A stretch of DNA of 64,000 nt, taken from contig JAGTXO010000010.1 of assembly GCA_019448385.1 (NCBI GenBank), positions 620,001 through 684,000 of the forward strand, given 5' to 3'. Under the pieces are notes generated by a model. It saw only the letters and a program-made list of their open reading frames with translations. It did not search any database and was not told the DNA's origin. The position numbers and the translations under genes were made by a program. Numbering within the stretch: the first letter of the stretch is position 1; each line of letters begins with the position of its first letter. This DNA comes from Diacronema lutheri (Eukaryota; Haptophyta; Pavlovophyceae; Pavlovales; Pavlovaceae). Shown here piece by piece: positions 22,501 through 32,109 of the stretch.

Positions 22501-24663
22501 GACCACGCACCCGCGCGCGCCATCTTCTTTGTGGGCTGGACGCTCGTCGGCGGCTTGTTCATGCGCAACCTCTTCATCGGCGTGATCGTCGACACCTTTG
22601 ATGCGACAAAGCGCGCGGACGACGGCCTGCTCTTCGTCACGCCCGAGCAGCGCCACTGGGTGCGCGTGCAAGAGCTGATGCTCCGCGCGCGCGCGCTCGT
22701 GCGCGTCTCGCGCCCGCGCGGCGACCCCTTCGGCGCGCGGCTGTTCGACGTGTTGAGCTCGGAGCGCTTCGAGCGGGGCATGCTGCTCGTCGTCGGCGCG
22801 TCGACGGTGTGCATGGCCTTCGAGGCGCTCGAGACTCCACCCGCCGTCGCCGCCGCGCTGCGCGGCGCAGATGTTGCGTTCGTCACCATCCTCGCGCTCG
22901 AGGCGGCCGCCAAGCTGCGGTGCTACACGGCGCGCAAGTACTTTGCGGACGCGTGGCATCGCGTCGACTTTGCCGTGCTCTGCGGCTCGGCGCTCGAGCT
23001 CGTGCTCAGCGCGGCGGACGCGCGCGGCGAGCTGCCCCTCCCTCCCGCGCTCCTGCGCGCGCTCCGCGCCTTGCGCTCGGCACGCGTGCTGCGCGCCGCG
23101 CACAGCGCGCGGGGGCTTCGCCGCCTCCTCTCGACCGTCCTGTGCTCGCTCCCGTCGCTCGCGAACGTGCTGCTGCTGCTGCTGCTCGTCGAGTTTGTGA
23201 GCGCGGTGCTCGCCATGCACCTCTTCGGGCGGATGACGAGCGGCGACGCGCTCGGCGAGCACGCCAACTTTGCGAGCCTGCCCGCGGCACTTCTCGTGCT
23301 CTTTGCTTGCGCAACCGGCGAGGAATGGACGACGGTGATGCACGACGCGATGCACGCGGACGGGTGCGTGCCCGGTCGGTTCGGCGGCGTGCTCGCGTGG
23401 GATGGCTGCGTGCCTGCCGCCGCGATCCCGTTCTTTGTCCTGTACACCCTTCTCTCGACCTTTGTGGTTCTCAACATTTTGATCGCGATCATCCTCGACC
23501 AGTATGGCGCCCTTGGGCTGGGCGCGCACGGCGCGAGGGGCGGCGAGGTCGCTGCGCAGCTGACCGCCGAGCACATTGATGGCTTCCGCGACGCGTGGGC
23601 TGCGCTTGACCCGGACGCGACGCTCCGGCTGCGCGCCGCTGACTTGAGCGAGCTGCTCGACAACACGCCCTATCCTCTCGGCCTCAAGGGCCATCGCTCC
23701 GTACGGCCGCGCGCCGACCGTGTCCGCTTCGTGCGAGCGCTTGAGCTGAGCGCGTACAGCGGCGATGCCGAGCAGGGCAGCGGCGCACTTGACCGAAGCA
23801 GCGACGCGGACGCGCGCGGCTCGGCCGACGCCACGGGCGGGGGCTGCGGCGACACGTCGGGCGGCGGCTGGGTCACGTACCATGATGCAATCGACGCAAT
23901 GATTACAATCGCATTTGGGACGCGCGTGCTCGCCGCCGATGTTGAGTCGCGCTCGGCGCTCGCGCTCAAGACGCGGCAGAAGCGACGGTGGCAGCAGCTC
24001 GCAAATCTGCGCGCGGTCGTCGGCGTGCTGCGCACGGGTGGCGCGCCCGAGCCTGCACGCACACACGCCCTCTGCACGCTGCTCGAGGCGAAGCTCGTGC
24101 CGTGCGTCGGCCGGTCGCAGCGCGCACAAGGCGCGAGCGGTGATGGCATGGGCGCGGTCACGGGCGGTGAAGACGAGGCACTCTTGTCGCAACTGCGCGT
24201 CGAGCCCGTCGCGCGCGTTTTTGCGGTGGTGCAGGTGCAGCGCCGCTTCCGCGAGAATGTGGCCGCTGCGCGCGCAAAGCGCATACGCGACTGCACATCT
24301 GCCGAGCCGGCCGCCGCCACGGGCGCGCGCGCGCAGACGGCGGTGCCGTGCGCGTGCGCGGTGCCCGCGCCGCATAGCGACGGCGCCGCGCCGCTCACGC
24401 CGCCAGGATGCCGCCCATCCCCGTGCCCGCCAAATCTGCCCACCGCGATGCCTGCACGCGCGTCGGCGTGCAGCGCGGCGGCGGATGAGACGACGCGCGC
24501 CGTGCGTGCCGGCGCCGACGGCGGGGGCGATGTTGGCGATGGCGTGTGGCAAGGCCTGCGATACGCACCGCAGGGCGGTGCCGAGTGGAGATTTGCTCTC
24601 GAGGCAAACCCGAGGCGCGCGTCGGACGCGGACTCTGCCGCCGGATCCGAGTCGGACGAGTAA
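19504..24663 (+). CDS. Four-domain voltage-gated calcium channel alpha subunit
   Basis: Intron-free, 1,719 residues, with four homologous six-helix domains. Each domain has an S4 with spaced Arg: [78 protein letters not shown]. The pore loops read TLEGW (Glu 248), SGEGW (Glu 598), SLEGW (Glu 978) and TGEEW (Glu 1273). This EEEE ring is typical of calcium-selective Cav channels, not of DEKA sodium channels or NALCN-type EEKE/EKEE rings. After domain IV come an EF-hand-like segment ([20 protein letters not shown]) and an IQ-like helix ([20 protein letters not shown]), as in Cav C-termini. The loops between domains are low-complexity. The channel would admit calcium on depolarisation at the plasma or flagellar membrane. 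The DIII-DIV linker lacks a clear inactivation motif. Confidence 0.92.
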   Translation: MRGCAPSALDAEPAPPSAARRAVVRIVSHASFDRAILALILADAGAYALVGPVRAEPAWMSRLSLASQLVFTSELLLRAYAHSPCRFVRDRWNALDGAIVGALWLPYALPSSGEWTWVRCVRALRLLRSVRRLPALRALVETMARASGGLRDVLALLTLLLGFFAILGVQLFQGTMRGRCLLRPLADGGADFDEDEDAVVCWPPRHARRACAPDRVCVDVGRNPHSGAVGFDHFGQALLTCFQVITLEGWTELMHAEMGALGTPSAAFFVALVVLGSLLALNLLLVVMYERFEPARAPADGGDATVAARAARAGELGEGRAELDAEAAVPNSRASAKSASAAADPEVPAVHLEVPAAVLERPAADSTLPAAEARWSRPQPEEGTPHGALSPPADWRDEQWERVSTAVTLANTLALCCYYAGMPIRLERALEALNVCFVAFFATELALTLRRVGVGALVSDPLSALDGVVVLLALLELINALGVGAGAMDVSALRAMRLLRVARLARTLPRVRHVIAIMAHSMLDLGALLALLVLLLAVYALLGMQLFGGRFASADANPAVAESAWRAPLGVAVGGRPRAHFDDFARAMLSAMIVLSGEGWNELMYAAFPISRVEAIGYFCSLVVLGNFILVNLVVTILIANVARTSADERGVDGAAAKSDAQADARARGAARAGALERARASTVEALSGLAATAPSPDSAGAAGGHAPTEPTRSASRVMLLPTDAPRSGDDDDGARAREDDGVCTRAWRRARARARALVAAPAFERALSVLIALSALELALQGAPPGPGELIARGAGARARSLAFSRVEALVTLLFAAECALRHLAVGARAYWACAWCRMDGAVVVLTLGSLVASEGGGVCNVLRLARLLRPLRLVRRNSGVRVVVRALLRTLPQVLSVCAVCALFVLVFAILGVQLLGGKFASCTDASVRTRGACTGHFWEEGATAASSREWRNPSIGSFDSVPAAALLLFELSSLEGWPTAMFRGIDAVGAGRAPELDHAPARAIFFVGWTLVGGLFMRNLFIGVIVDTFDATKRADDGLLFVTPEQRHWVRVQELMLRARALVRVSRPRGDPFGARLFDVLSSERFERGMLLVVGASTVCMAFEALETPPAVAAALRGADVAFVTILALEAAAKLRCYTARKYFADAWHRVDFAVLCGSALELVLSAADARGELPLPPALLRALRALRSARVLRAAHSARGLRRLLSTVLCSLPSLANVLLLLLLVEFVSAVLAMHLFGRMTSGDALGEHANFASLPAALLVLFACATGEEWTTVMHDAMHADGCVPGRFGGVLAWDGCVPAAAIPFFVLYTLLSTFVVLNILIAIILDQYGALGLGAHGARGGEVAAQLTAEHIDGFRDAWAALDPDATLRLRAADLSELLDNTPYPLGLKGHRSVRPRADRVRFVRALELSAYSGDAEQGSGALDRSSDADARGSADATGGGCGDTSGGGWVTYHDAIDAMITIAFGTRVLAADVESRSALALKTRQKRRWQQLANLRAVVGVLRTGGAPEPARTHALCTLLEAKLVPCVGRSQRAQGASGDGMGAVTGGEDEALLSQLRVEPVARVFAVVQVQRRFRENVAAARAKRIRDCTSAEPAAATGARAQTAVPCACAVPAPHSDGAAPLTPPGCRPSPCPPNLPTAMPARASACSAAADETTRAVRAGADGGGDVGDGVWQGLRYAPQGGAEWRFALEANPRRASDADSAAGSESDE

Positions 24664-24680
24664 CGGCTGGTGGGGAGCAC

Positions 24681-27383
24681 TCACTCGCTGGCCTTTGCAC
24701 GCTGGTAGCCCTTTGACTGGGGCGAGGCGAATATGCGCGAAATGAATATGCTCAACGCGAGCCCGATCGCGATACCAAGCACGAGCGAGCCAAGGCGCGA
24801 GCTCGCGCCGTCGCGGCTGGTGATGCGCTCCGCCTCTCTCCGCACCTCGTGCGGTGTGTCTGCCACCTGATTGCGAACTGTCAACGGCTTGCAGTCCTGC
24901 GGCCACAGGGCGGAGCGGGCGCGCGGGCGCGCGGCCAGGCCACACGCGTGAGCGCGGCGGCTGTGGCCGGTCGCGTGTCGACGCGCGGCGGCGCCTTTCG
25001 GCGATGGTCCGCCGCGCGCGGCGCGCTCGCCTTCCTAAAGCCGAACGCGACGGTTCCGGCGGATACGCGCAAATAGACGATCACGTCCGTCTTGGCGCGC
25101 GCGGCGCAGTTGAAGTCGAGCACGAGCGACTTGGCCTGCGAGTCGAGCGGGCCGGGCGTGAGCGCGTCGCCGGAGACGTTCACGCTCACCGCCGGATTCT
25201 GCACCTCGATGGACGGTACGTCGATTGTGAGCGCCGACTCGCCCGAGTTCATCAAATAAAAAGTGTAGGAAGGCGTACCCGCGCGGATGATCGCCTCGTG
25301 CGCGGACGCATCGTACGCGTCGGTCGGCGCGCCGTTCTTAATAGCGTACGAATGATGGTCGCCGGGGACCCATGCGCCAAGCGTCACGTCGAAGCCCGGG
25401 ATCTCGCCAACGTGGCACTCCTGCACGCACAGTCGAGAGCGGGAGAGGGATGTGCGAGGCGGAGGGCGGGATGGCGGCAAAAGGGCGCGCATACAAAGGC
25501 CCACGGCGGCGAGGCCAGCGCGCAGGGTGAACGGCGCACCGCCCGCCGGTGCGCGAGCGCGCCAGTCCGAGCCGAGCGGACGGGCGCGCGCGCGCCGTGC
25601 GGCCTCAGGGCGGGCTCGGCACGCACGCACGCGCGCGCGCGCGCGCCTTTTGGAAGGAGAAGGCCGCCTCGTTCCACGGGCCGAGCGGGATGGTGACAGT
25701 GACGACCGCGGAGCCCGTCTTCATGCAGTCGTATCGCGCCACGAGGGCGAGCGGCTTGTCGGCACCGGCCCGCGCTGTGCCCCCCTTGGACGCTGGCCCA
25801 CCGAGCGTCACCTTGACCATCGGGTCGGACGACTCGACGGTCGGCCACTCGAAGTCCTGCTCGTCGTGCGTCGACATCTGCAAGTAGAAGATGGACGAAT
25901 ACTGCCGCGCGCGCACAACGGCTTTTGGATCCCACAGTGAGAAGGCAGGCGTCGCCGCGCCGTTACGCACGGCGTACGTGCCGCCCTCCGACTTGATCCA
26001 CGCGCCGAGCGTCACGTCGAAGCCCGGCGTGGATGTCCACCGGCACTCCTTGCGGAAGGCGAAGGACGCGTTGACGAGCCGCTCGGCCATCTGTAACGGC
26101 ACAGTGACCGTTACGACCGCCGTGCCCGAGTCGATGCAGTTGAAGTTGACGATCAGTTGGGACGAGATGTCGTCGACCCACCCGCCGCTCGCCGCGTCGC
26201 CCGCCGCCGAGACGAGGCAGAAGGCGTCCGACGAGCGCACGATCGGCGGCTCGAACTCGACCGACGAGAAGGTCGACATTTGCAAATAGAAGCTCGTTTT
26301 CGACTGCGCCTCGCGCACGACCGCGAGAGGCAGCTCGGCGCCGCGCGGCTCGTGGTACGCGGAGGTGGCCTCGCCATTCTTCACCGCGTAGCTCGCGCGC
26401 ACGCCCGGCTCGTATGACGAGAGCGTCACGTCGAAGCCCGGGATCTCGCCCGCACGGCACTCTTTCAGAAAGGCAAATTTGACGCCGTCAGGCGTACCCG
26501 CGAGCGGCAGCGTGACGGTCACCTTGGCGGTGCCCGAGCTAGAGCAGTCGAACTTGAAGACAAGAAGGAGCAGCGTCGCGCTCGCCACTCCGCCGCGCGA
26601 TGCCGGCCCGCTCAGCAGCACGCGACACCACGGGTGCGAGCGTTCGACAACCGGCGCGCCAAACGCGTGCGATGTGACGGCGGACGAATTGGCCATCGCG
26701 ATGTATGTGTGCACGTCGGTGGTGTCGTAGGTGATGCGCGCGCTCGGGTCATCAGGCAAGTATGCGCCCTGCGTCTCGCCATTGTGCACGATCCGCATGC
26801 TCGACGAGCGCCCTCCGTCCACGTCGCCGACCGCGCCGAGCGTGACGTCAAAGCCAGGCACGGGCGCGTCGCCCGCGCACTTCTTCTTGAAGCCAAAGGA
26901 GACGGGGACGTAGGCGCCGTTGACACGCACATCGATGGTGACGGTGATCGTCGCCCACGTCATCGTCGTTCCCAGGCAGTCCAGCTTGACGAACATCCGC
27001 CGCGCCTGCTTCGCAATCTTGCGCGCCTTGAGCGCCGGCCCCTCGATCTGAACCGCGCACGCGCGCGCGTCGCTCGACGAAACGGTGATGCGCCCGTGGA
27101 CGAGGGGCGGACCGGCAGCGACCTGCATCAAGAAGGCCACCACCTCCGAGCGCGCGTGCACCACCGCGCGTGGGGTCGTCGGGTCGTAGGCGCGCGTGTG
27201 ACTGCCGTTGTACACGGCGTACGTGTTGATGTCGCCCTCGACGAACGACTCGGGCGTGACGATCAGCGAGAGCGGAGCGTGCGTGGCGACGGCGATGCTG
27301 GCGGCGGCGCCTGCCGTCTTCGGCGGCGGCGGCACCACCGCCCGAACCACGCTGAGGATTACCACCAACCACCGCACCTCCAT
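24681..27383 (-). CDS. Type I membrane protein with five tandem about 125-residue repeats; GC-AG introns
   Basis: Exons on the minus strand: 27383-25647, 25420-25031, 24896-24681 (780 residues). A signal peptide (MEVRWLVVILSVVRAVV) precedes five repeats. The repeat consensus opens with (K/R)-E-C-x-x-G-E-I-P-G-F-D-V-T-L-G, then YAV-x-NG-x-x-T-x-AY, a block like FYLQMST, VESSDP and GPASKGG, and closes with SGTAKVTVTLPL and FAFxK. The C-terminus has one membrane helix (LVLGIAIGLALSIFISRIFA) and a short basic tail. Both introns begin with GC (FQK|GC and FRK|GC) and end with AG. The junctions restore KEC and KDC, exactly at repeat boundaries, so repeat 5 is its own exon. Repeat 1 is the most diverged. 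I do not recognise the family. The layout suggests a surface or lumenal Ig-like or beta-sandwich array. It is divergent from the DUF1415 gene, with only 46 bases between start codons. Confidence 0.8.
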
Positions 27384-27429
27384 CGTTCGACTGTGGTCTG
27401 AGGTCGGCGCTGCAGGTGGCGAGCGATCG

Positions 27430-28814
27430 ATGTCCTTGATGACGTGTGTCGTCGCGCTGCTCGCCGTCCGTCTGCCCGCGTCGCGCGTTATCCGGGCGCG
27501 CGTGCAGACGGCGCGCGGTGCACGGCGTCTACTCGAGCCGCTCGCCGTTCGGGCGAGCGGCGCGCGGTGCGCGGTGCGCGCATGCGCGCCGCCGAGCGCG
27601 CGCGTTGACGAGTGGATGCTGGTGACAGGCCGCACCGAGACGCCCGCCGCGCTGAGCAGCGCGACAACGTTAGCGGCTGCGCTCTCCGACTTTTGGGCGC
27701 AGGTCTGCACGACGGCGGACAGCCCGTTCGCCGAGCGCGCGCTGGTGTTCCCGCTGCTCGAGGCGGATGCGCGCGCCTTTGCCCGGCTGATGGCGCACAT
27801 CAACTCGTGCTCCGAGGTCTGCGAGACGCTCGGCTCTTCCGTCTTTGTCGCGCCCCGCCACCCGGGCGGCACGAACGGCAACGAGCCGCCCGCGCCCTAC
27901 CCGATGCTGCTGCTCAAGACGCTCAAGGGCTCGGGCGACGAGCCGAGCGATGAGGACGACGAGGACGACATGCCCGGCTATTACGACGAGTTATGGCCCG
28001 ACGACAAGGAGTCGATAGCGGAAAGGGCGATATGCAATCCCCCGGCGCAAGAAGCGGTGGTGCTGCAGATCACGCGCAAGTGGGTCGAGGCGGTGATCTG
28101 CCACATGGGCGTCTGCCCGTTCTCCCACTCCGCCGACCGTGCCGGCCTTCCACAGGGCGGCGTGAGCTACCCGATCACACGCGCGAAAACCGCCGACGAA
28201 GTCTACCTCGAGTTCTGGCACCAAGTCACGCTTCTCGACACGGTGCGCGCGAATGGCGGCGCCATGCGCGCGCATGCCGCGCGTGCGCGTTGCGCGTGCG
28301 CTGAACCTGCCTTGCCTCTTCGCGCACGCGCTCTGTCGCCGCCGTGCCCGCTCTTGGCGCGCGCGGTCGCGCGCGGGGCCGATGGCAGACGGACGAGAGG
28401 CAGCTGTCGACCGTGCTGCTCATCACGCCCGACTTTATGTTGCGGAGCGCGGCGGGCTTTGACCAGTTCGCCGACACGCTCACGGAGGCGCTCTGCCTGC
28501 TCGGCGTCGAGGCGCGTCAGCAGCTCGTCTTCTTCCATCCGGAGTTCACCTTCCGCGACGGCAAGGACCGCGCGGGTGCGGACGGCACGGCCAACTATGC
28601 TCGGCGCTCGCCGTGGCCGATGATCAACCTGCTGCGCACTCCGCAGGTGCGCGCGGCGCAGAAGGGCCTGCCGACAGGCTCAGTGTATGAGGTGAACGAG
28701 CGCAACATGGCGTCGGTCGGGCTGGACACGCTGGACTGGATGCTGCGTGCCCAGGATTGGTCGCGGCTCTACCGGCGTGCGGACTTCATCGAACACGCGC
28801 GCCCGCCCAATTGA
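27430..28814 (+). CDS. DUF1415 family protein
   Basis: Two exons, 27430-28242 and 28389-28814 (412 residues; GT-AG, phase 0). The core begins TRKWVEAVICHMGVCPFSHS, matching the DUF1415 opening (TxxWxxxxVxxxxxCPF). Exon 2 supplies LSTVLLITPDFM, FDQFADTLTEALCLLGV, QQLVFFHPEFTFRDG, YARRSPWPMINLLR and VYEVNERNMASVGLD, the order seen in bacterial members. Those are about 180-200 residues, so roughly 200 N-terminal residues are extra. They include a basic stretch that could be an organelle-targeting sequence and an acidic region (DEPSDEDDEDDMPGYYDEL). The conserved Cys-Pro-Phe and His-Pro-(D/E) are present. The molecular function of DUF1415 is not established. The stop codon (28812-28814) overlaps the left copy of the direct repeat that flanks the neighbouring retroelement. 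Confidence 0.85.
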
Positions 28815-28819
28815 ATACC
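28812..28819 (+). repeat. Candidate target-site duplication, left copy (TGAATACC)
   Basis: TGAATACC occurs here and again at 32042-32049, bracketing the reverse-transcriptase element. Its first three bases are the stop codon of the DUF1415 gene. An 8-bp direct repeat fits non-LTR insertion but could be coincidence. Confidence 0.55.
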
Positions 28820-29078
28820 CATACTTACGACGCTTACAGGCGGGTCAGCAGGGGTGGGGGCGTGCACGGGGCCGAGGCTGGACAAACGGAGCGAGCGAAA
28901 GAGAGCACGCAACAACGGGCCGAAATCAGGGCGTCGACAATGTGCACGCCGGCAGCGGGGACGGCCGGGACGGCAAGGACGCGGCCGGACGCGGCATGGG
29001 CGGACACGCACGCACGCCTAGCCACCCTTCGCCGGCCCCCGCCGGCCGCCGCCGCTGTCGCCGCGCGGGAAGCAGACA

Positions 29079-29316
29079 CCGTCCACACCGCCGCAGGCGT
29101 CCACGTCCGCCTGGACGCCGTGAGCCGCGTGGCGGTGCGGCGGCGCCTGCCCGCGCGCCATTTGGGCACGCGCGAGCAGGAGCTGCGCGTGCCCACGCAC
29201 GACGCACGCGGCGAGCTGGAGGCGCATGTGCCGCTCGAGTGCCGCGCGGGCGACGTCGCGCGAGGGCGCGCCCATGCGCGCCATCCGCGCGTGGACGCCT
29301 GCGGCGGTGTGGACGG
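29079..29316. repeat. 27-bp perfect inverted repeat inside the retroelement
   Basis: The left arm 29079-29105 and right arm 29290-29316 are exact reverse complements, with a 184-bp spacer. They lie in the part of the element that corresponds to the 3' end of its RNA, where structure could matter for recognition by the reverse transcriptase. Confidence 0.85.
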
Positions 29317-29358
29317 CTCGTTTGGCGAGTGCGCGCCGACCTGCTCGCCAAACGAGCC
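29315..29358. repeat. 15-bp perfect stem, 14-nt loop palindrome
   Basis: GGCTCGTTTGGCGAG (29315-29329) pairs with CTCGCCAAACGAGCC (29344-29358). It abuts the right arm of the 27-bp inverted repeat and lies where the element's reading frame is lost. Confidence 0.85.
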
Positions 29359-32041
29359 GATAACCAGCGTGCGGATCGGCGGGAACGAGTTGAGGCGCGC
29401 CTGCATCGGGCCCACCTGGCCCGGTGGCATGCCGAAGAGCTCCTCGTCGAGCTGGGCGCAGGCGCGCCGCCGTTCGCCGCCGACGGCCGCCGCCCGCCGC
29501 TCAGCGGCCTGGCAGCGGCGCGTGTCCGTCTGGCCGTAGCGCGTGGGGCAGTACGAGATCGACTTGAGCTCACACAGCGTCTGCACGAGCTGAGGGGCCG
29601 AGCCCGCACCGTTGAGCACAACGACGAGATCGACGGTGGGCACGCGCCGACGCCGCAGGGCCGCGCGCCCGGCCGGCGGCACGCCGGCGAGCACGGAGCC
29701 AAAGATGTCCGCGTCCTCGCGCCGCGCGTACGTCCCGGCGTACCCGCGAGCGAGCGAGGCGAGCAGGTTGGGAGCGGGGTCGTGGCGAAGCTTCGAGACG
29801 TGGTCGTGGGCGACGCCCGGTGCCGCCGCGAGCGCGTCGCCGAACGCATCGACCGGGATCGGGCGCTGGCTGCCGCTGCGCGCGAGGCGCGCGCCCGCCG
29901 CCGCGAGCTGCGCGCACACGGGGCTCGGCAGACCCAAGTAGCGCGCAACCGCCTCGGCCCACTCCGCCGGAGAGAAAGCGGCATAGGCTCGCGGCAGGGC
30001 CTCGAGGAAGAGGCCGCTCTCTTTGCCGAGGCCAAACCAGAGGCCGCGTGGGCGCGAGCCCGGCGGCATGGCGGCGTGCTCAGCGTTGAGCATGTCGAAG
30101 CGGCAGCGCTCGCGGTCGCCAGTGATGTCGGCCAAGAGGCTAGGCCGGCGTCCGGCGGCGGGAGCGGCGGGCGCGACGGAGCCGGGCGGCAGGCGGAGGA
30201 CGCGCACTTCCGTGTCGCCCTGGCCGCCGCCGAGCTCGGCCTGCATGGCGTGCCAGGCGGAGGCGAGATCGCGCCCCAGGCGCGAGCCCGAGGCGAGGAA
30301 CGAGCGCCACCCGTGCGCGTCCATGTCGGCGAAGGCGTCGTGCCCGACGCGCGCCGCGATGGCAGGCCGGTCGAGGACGCCCGCCTCCAGGACCGAGCCG
30401 TCCGCGGCGCGCGTGTCGAGCAGGTGCGGCAGGGCGAGGCTGGCGGCGCTCCAGATCAGGGCGGGAGCGAGGTCGACCTGCTTGCGCAGGCCGGTGCCAT
30501 GCATCGCAATCGGGAGCGGCAGCCGGCGGCTCGCGATGGCATCCGTCGAGACGGAGACGCCGAGAGCGACGGTAGCCTGCCGGGCGAGGATGTCGTCGAA
30601 GGCAGCCGCGGCCTGCAGGGAGTCTGACAGGTACGAGTGGGAGATCAAGTAGGAGAAGCGGAAGATGGTGGAGCGGCGGGTGAGGACCCACAGCGACTGT
30701 TTGGCCGACGAGCCGAGCGTTGTGATCAGCTTGTTCGAGATGCCAGCGATCTCGTCGGTCTTGGTCGCGAGTGTCCTGCCCACGTAGCCAGGTGAGCCCA
30801 CCGGCACGCCGTAGATGTTGAGGCCGTAGTGGAGAGCGCCAGTGGCCGGGTCCGCCACCGAGCCGAGGGGAATGGCCCCCCGGCAGCCCTCGAGCGTATC
30901 AGCGCCGCGCGGATCGATCCAGCACGCCGACTTGGCCAGATTGGCGTGAAGGCCGAGGCCGGCGAGCGCAGCCTCGAAGCGCGAGAGCGCAGCAGCGACG
31001 AGAGCGGGCGGGCCGACGGCGTAGACGTCGTCATGACCCGCGCGCGCGGCCCCACCGACCGCGGCGAGCTCGGCGTCGAGGGCCACGAGCGCGGGCTGGA
31101 GCGGCCGCGAAGAAGTAGCTGCCCTCCACCGAGCCCTGCTGCACGCCCTCCGAGCTGCGGAAGAGAAGCTGCGTGAGGGGCGCGCCGCCGCTACCGCCGC
31201 CGGCAAAGACGGGCGCCTGCGGGCCGAGAGTCGCGTGCGCAAGGCGAGCGAGCGCGCGGATCTCGCCGGGGACGCTGCCGTCGGACAGCTGGCGAAGGAC
31301 GGCTGCGCGAGAGACGGAGTTGAAGGCGTTGGAGATGTCGAGAGTGAAGAAGCCGAAGCTCGGCTCAGCGTCCAGCAGCTCGCGCAGGCCGATGATGAGT
31401 TTGGTGGCGCCCGCCGCGACCGCCACCCCAAGCTGCTGCGGCGCGAGGTGGCCCGCGAAGGTCTCCTTCAGAGACGCGTTCGCGAAGATCGCCTTCGTCA
31501 CCGCCCGGCGGAGCGCGCAGGAAATGCCCACCGGCCTGGCATCCTCCGGCTCGCCAGCAGCAGGGGCGTGCTTCCGCAGGGCGAGCAGCCGCACGGAAGA
31601 GAAGACAAAGTCGAACCAAGCCGGCAGTGCGCCGTTCGCAAAGCTCGTCGCGAAGTACGCACCGGCGACCGCCGCGTCGGCCGCGACGAGGGAGGCGAAG
31701 GGCACGGTCGGCACCAGCGCCGTGAGGTACTCGTAGCGCCATGCGGACGCGCCGGCAGCCTTGTCGGTGTCGAGGTGGCGAAAAGCAGTCTCGATGTCGG
31801 CGGGCAGGACCCGAAGGTGAGGAGCGTCATCCACACAGTCGAGGACAGCGTCGACGCTCTCAACGCGCACCGGGTGCTTGGCCACCATCTGCGCGAGCAC
31901 CTCCGGGCGCGCGATGTCAGCGATGCCGTGGCTGTCGAGCAGGCGAGACGCATCAGAGATCTTCCCCTTGGCAATGAGAGCGAGCGCCCTGCGGAGCGCG
32001 CGGTCCGCGGCATTCTCACGCGCGGGCCAGCGCCGCCCAAG

Positions 32042-32049
32042 TGAATACC
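32042..32049 (+). repeat. Candidate target-site duplication, right copy (TGAATACC)
   Basis: This copy matches 28812-28819. It marks the probable truncated 5' end of the minus-strand retroelement. Confidence 0.55.
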
Positions 32050-32068
32050 TCCATAATAATGGCACGAT

Positions 32069-32077
32069 GGCGGGAAA
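32069..32077 (+). promoter_or_regulatory. E2F-like site GGCGGGAAA
   Basis: The site matches the E2F/DP consensus TTTCCCGCC in reverse, 33 bases upstream of the ATG of the C2HC zinc-finger gene. Function is inferred from the motif only. Confidence 0.35.
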
Positions 32078-32109
32078 CTTTTGAAAAGAAAAATAGAAAA
32101 TAGAAAACG

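Larger units (their letters stand above)
28820..32041 (-). mobile_element. Non-LTR-like (LINE) retroelement, 5'-truncated: reverse transcriptase plus C-terminal PD-(D/E)XK-like nuclease
   Basis: Read on the minus strand. The reverse-transcriptase part has RPVGISCALRRAVTKAIFA, GFFTLDISNAFNSVSRAAVL, EGVQQGSVEGSYFF, AGHDDVYAVG at the usual YxDD site, and LGLHANLAKSACW. A thumb-like region with conserved aromatic blocks follows (RFSYLISHSYLSDSLQAAAA, LPIAMHGTGLRKQVDLAPAL). Near the C-terminus, PTVDLVVVLNG and TLCELKSISYCPTRYG suggest the D...E-x-K core of a restriction-like endonuclease, as in R2/CRE-type elements. No gag, protease, RNase H, integrase or terminal repeats are seen. Coding text starts abruptly inside the N-terminal region at about 32040, so the element looks 5'-truncated, and the frame changes at least twice (around 31.1 and 29.3 kb), so it is probably dead. 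It is flanked by TGAATACC. The clade is uncertain. Confidence 0.8.

Noticed and set aside
22066-24945. A 959-codon open frame antisense to the calcium channel gene
   Set aside because: It mirrors the channel's codon bias in GC-rich DNA, is rich in Arg/His/Glu without domains, and overlaps well-supported channel sequence.
27384-27881. N-terminal extension of the five-repeat protein to 27881
   Set aside because: It would overlap the first exon of the DUF1415 gene, and a good signal peptide begins at 27383.
28820-32041. LTR-type retroelement
   Set aside because: No terminal repeats, gag, protease or integrase are visible; the C-terminal nuclease and short flanking repeat favour a non-LTR type.
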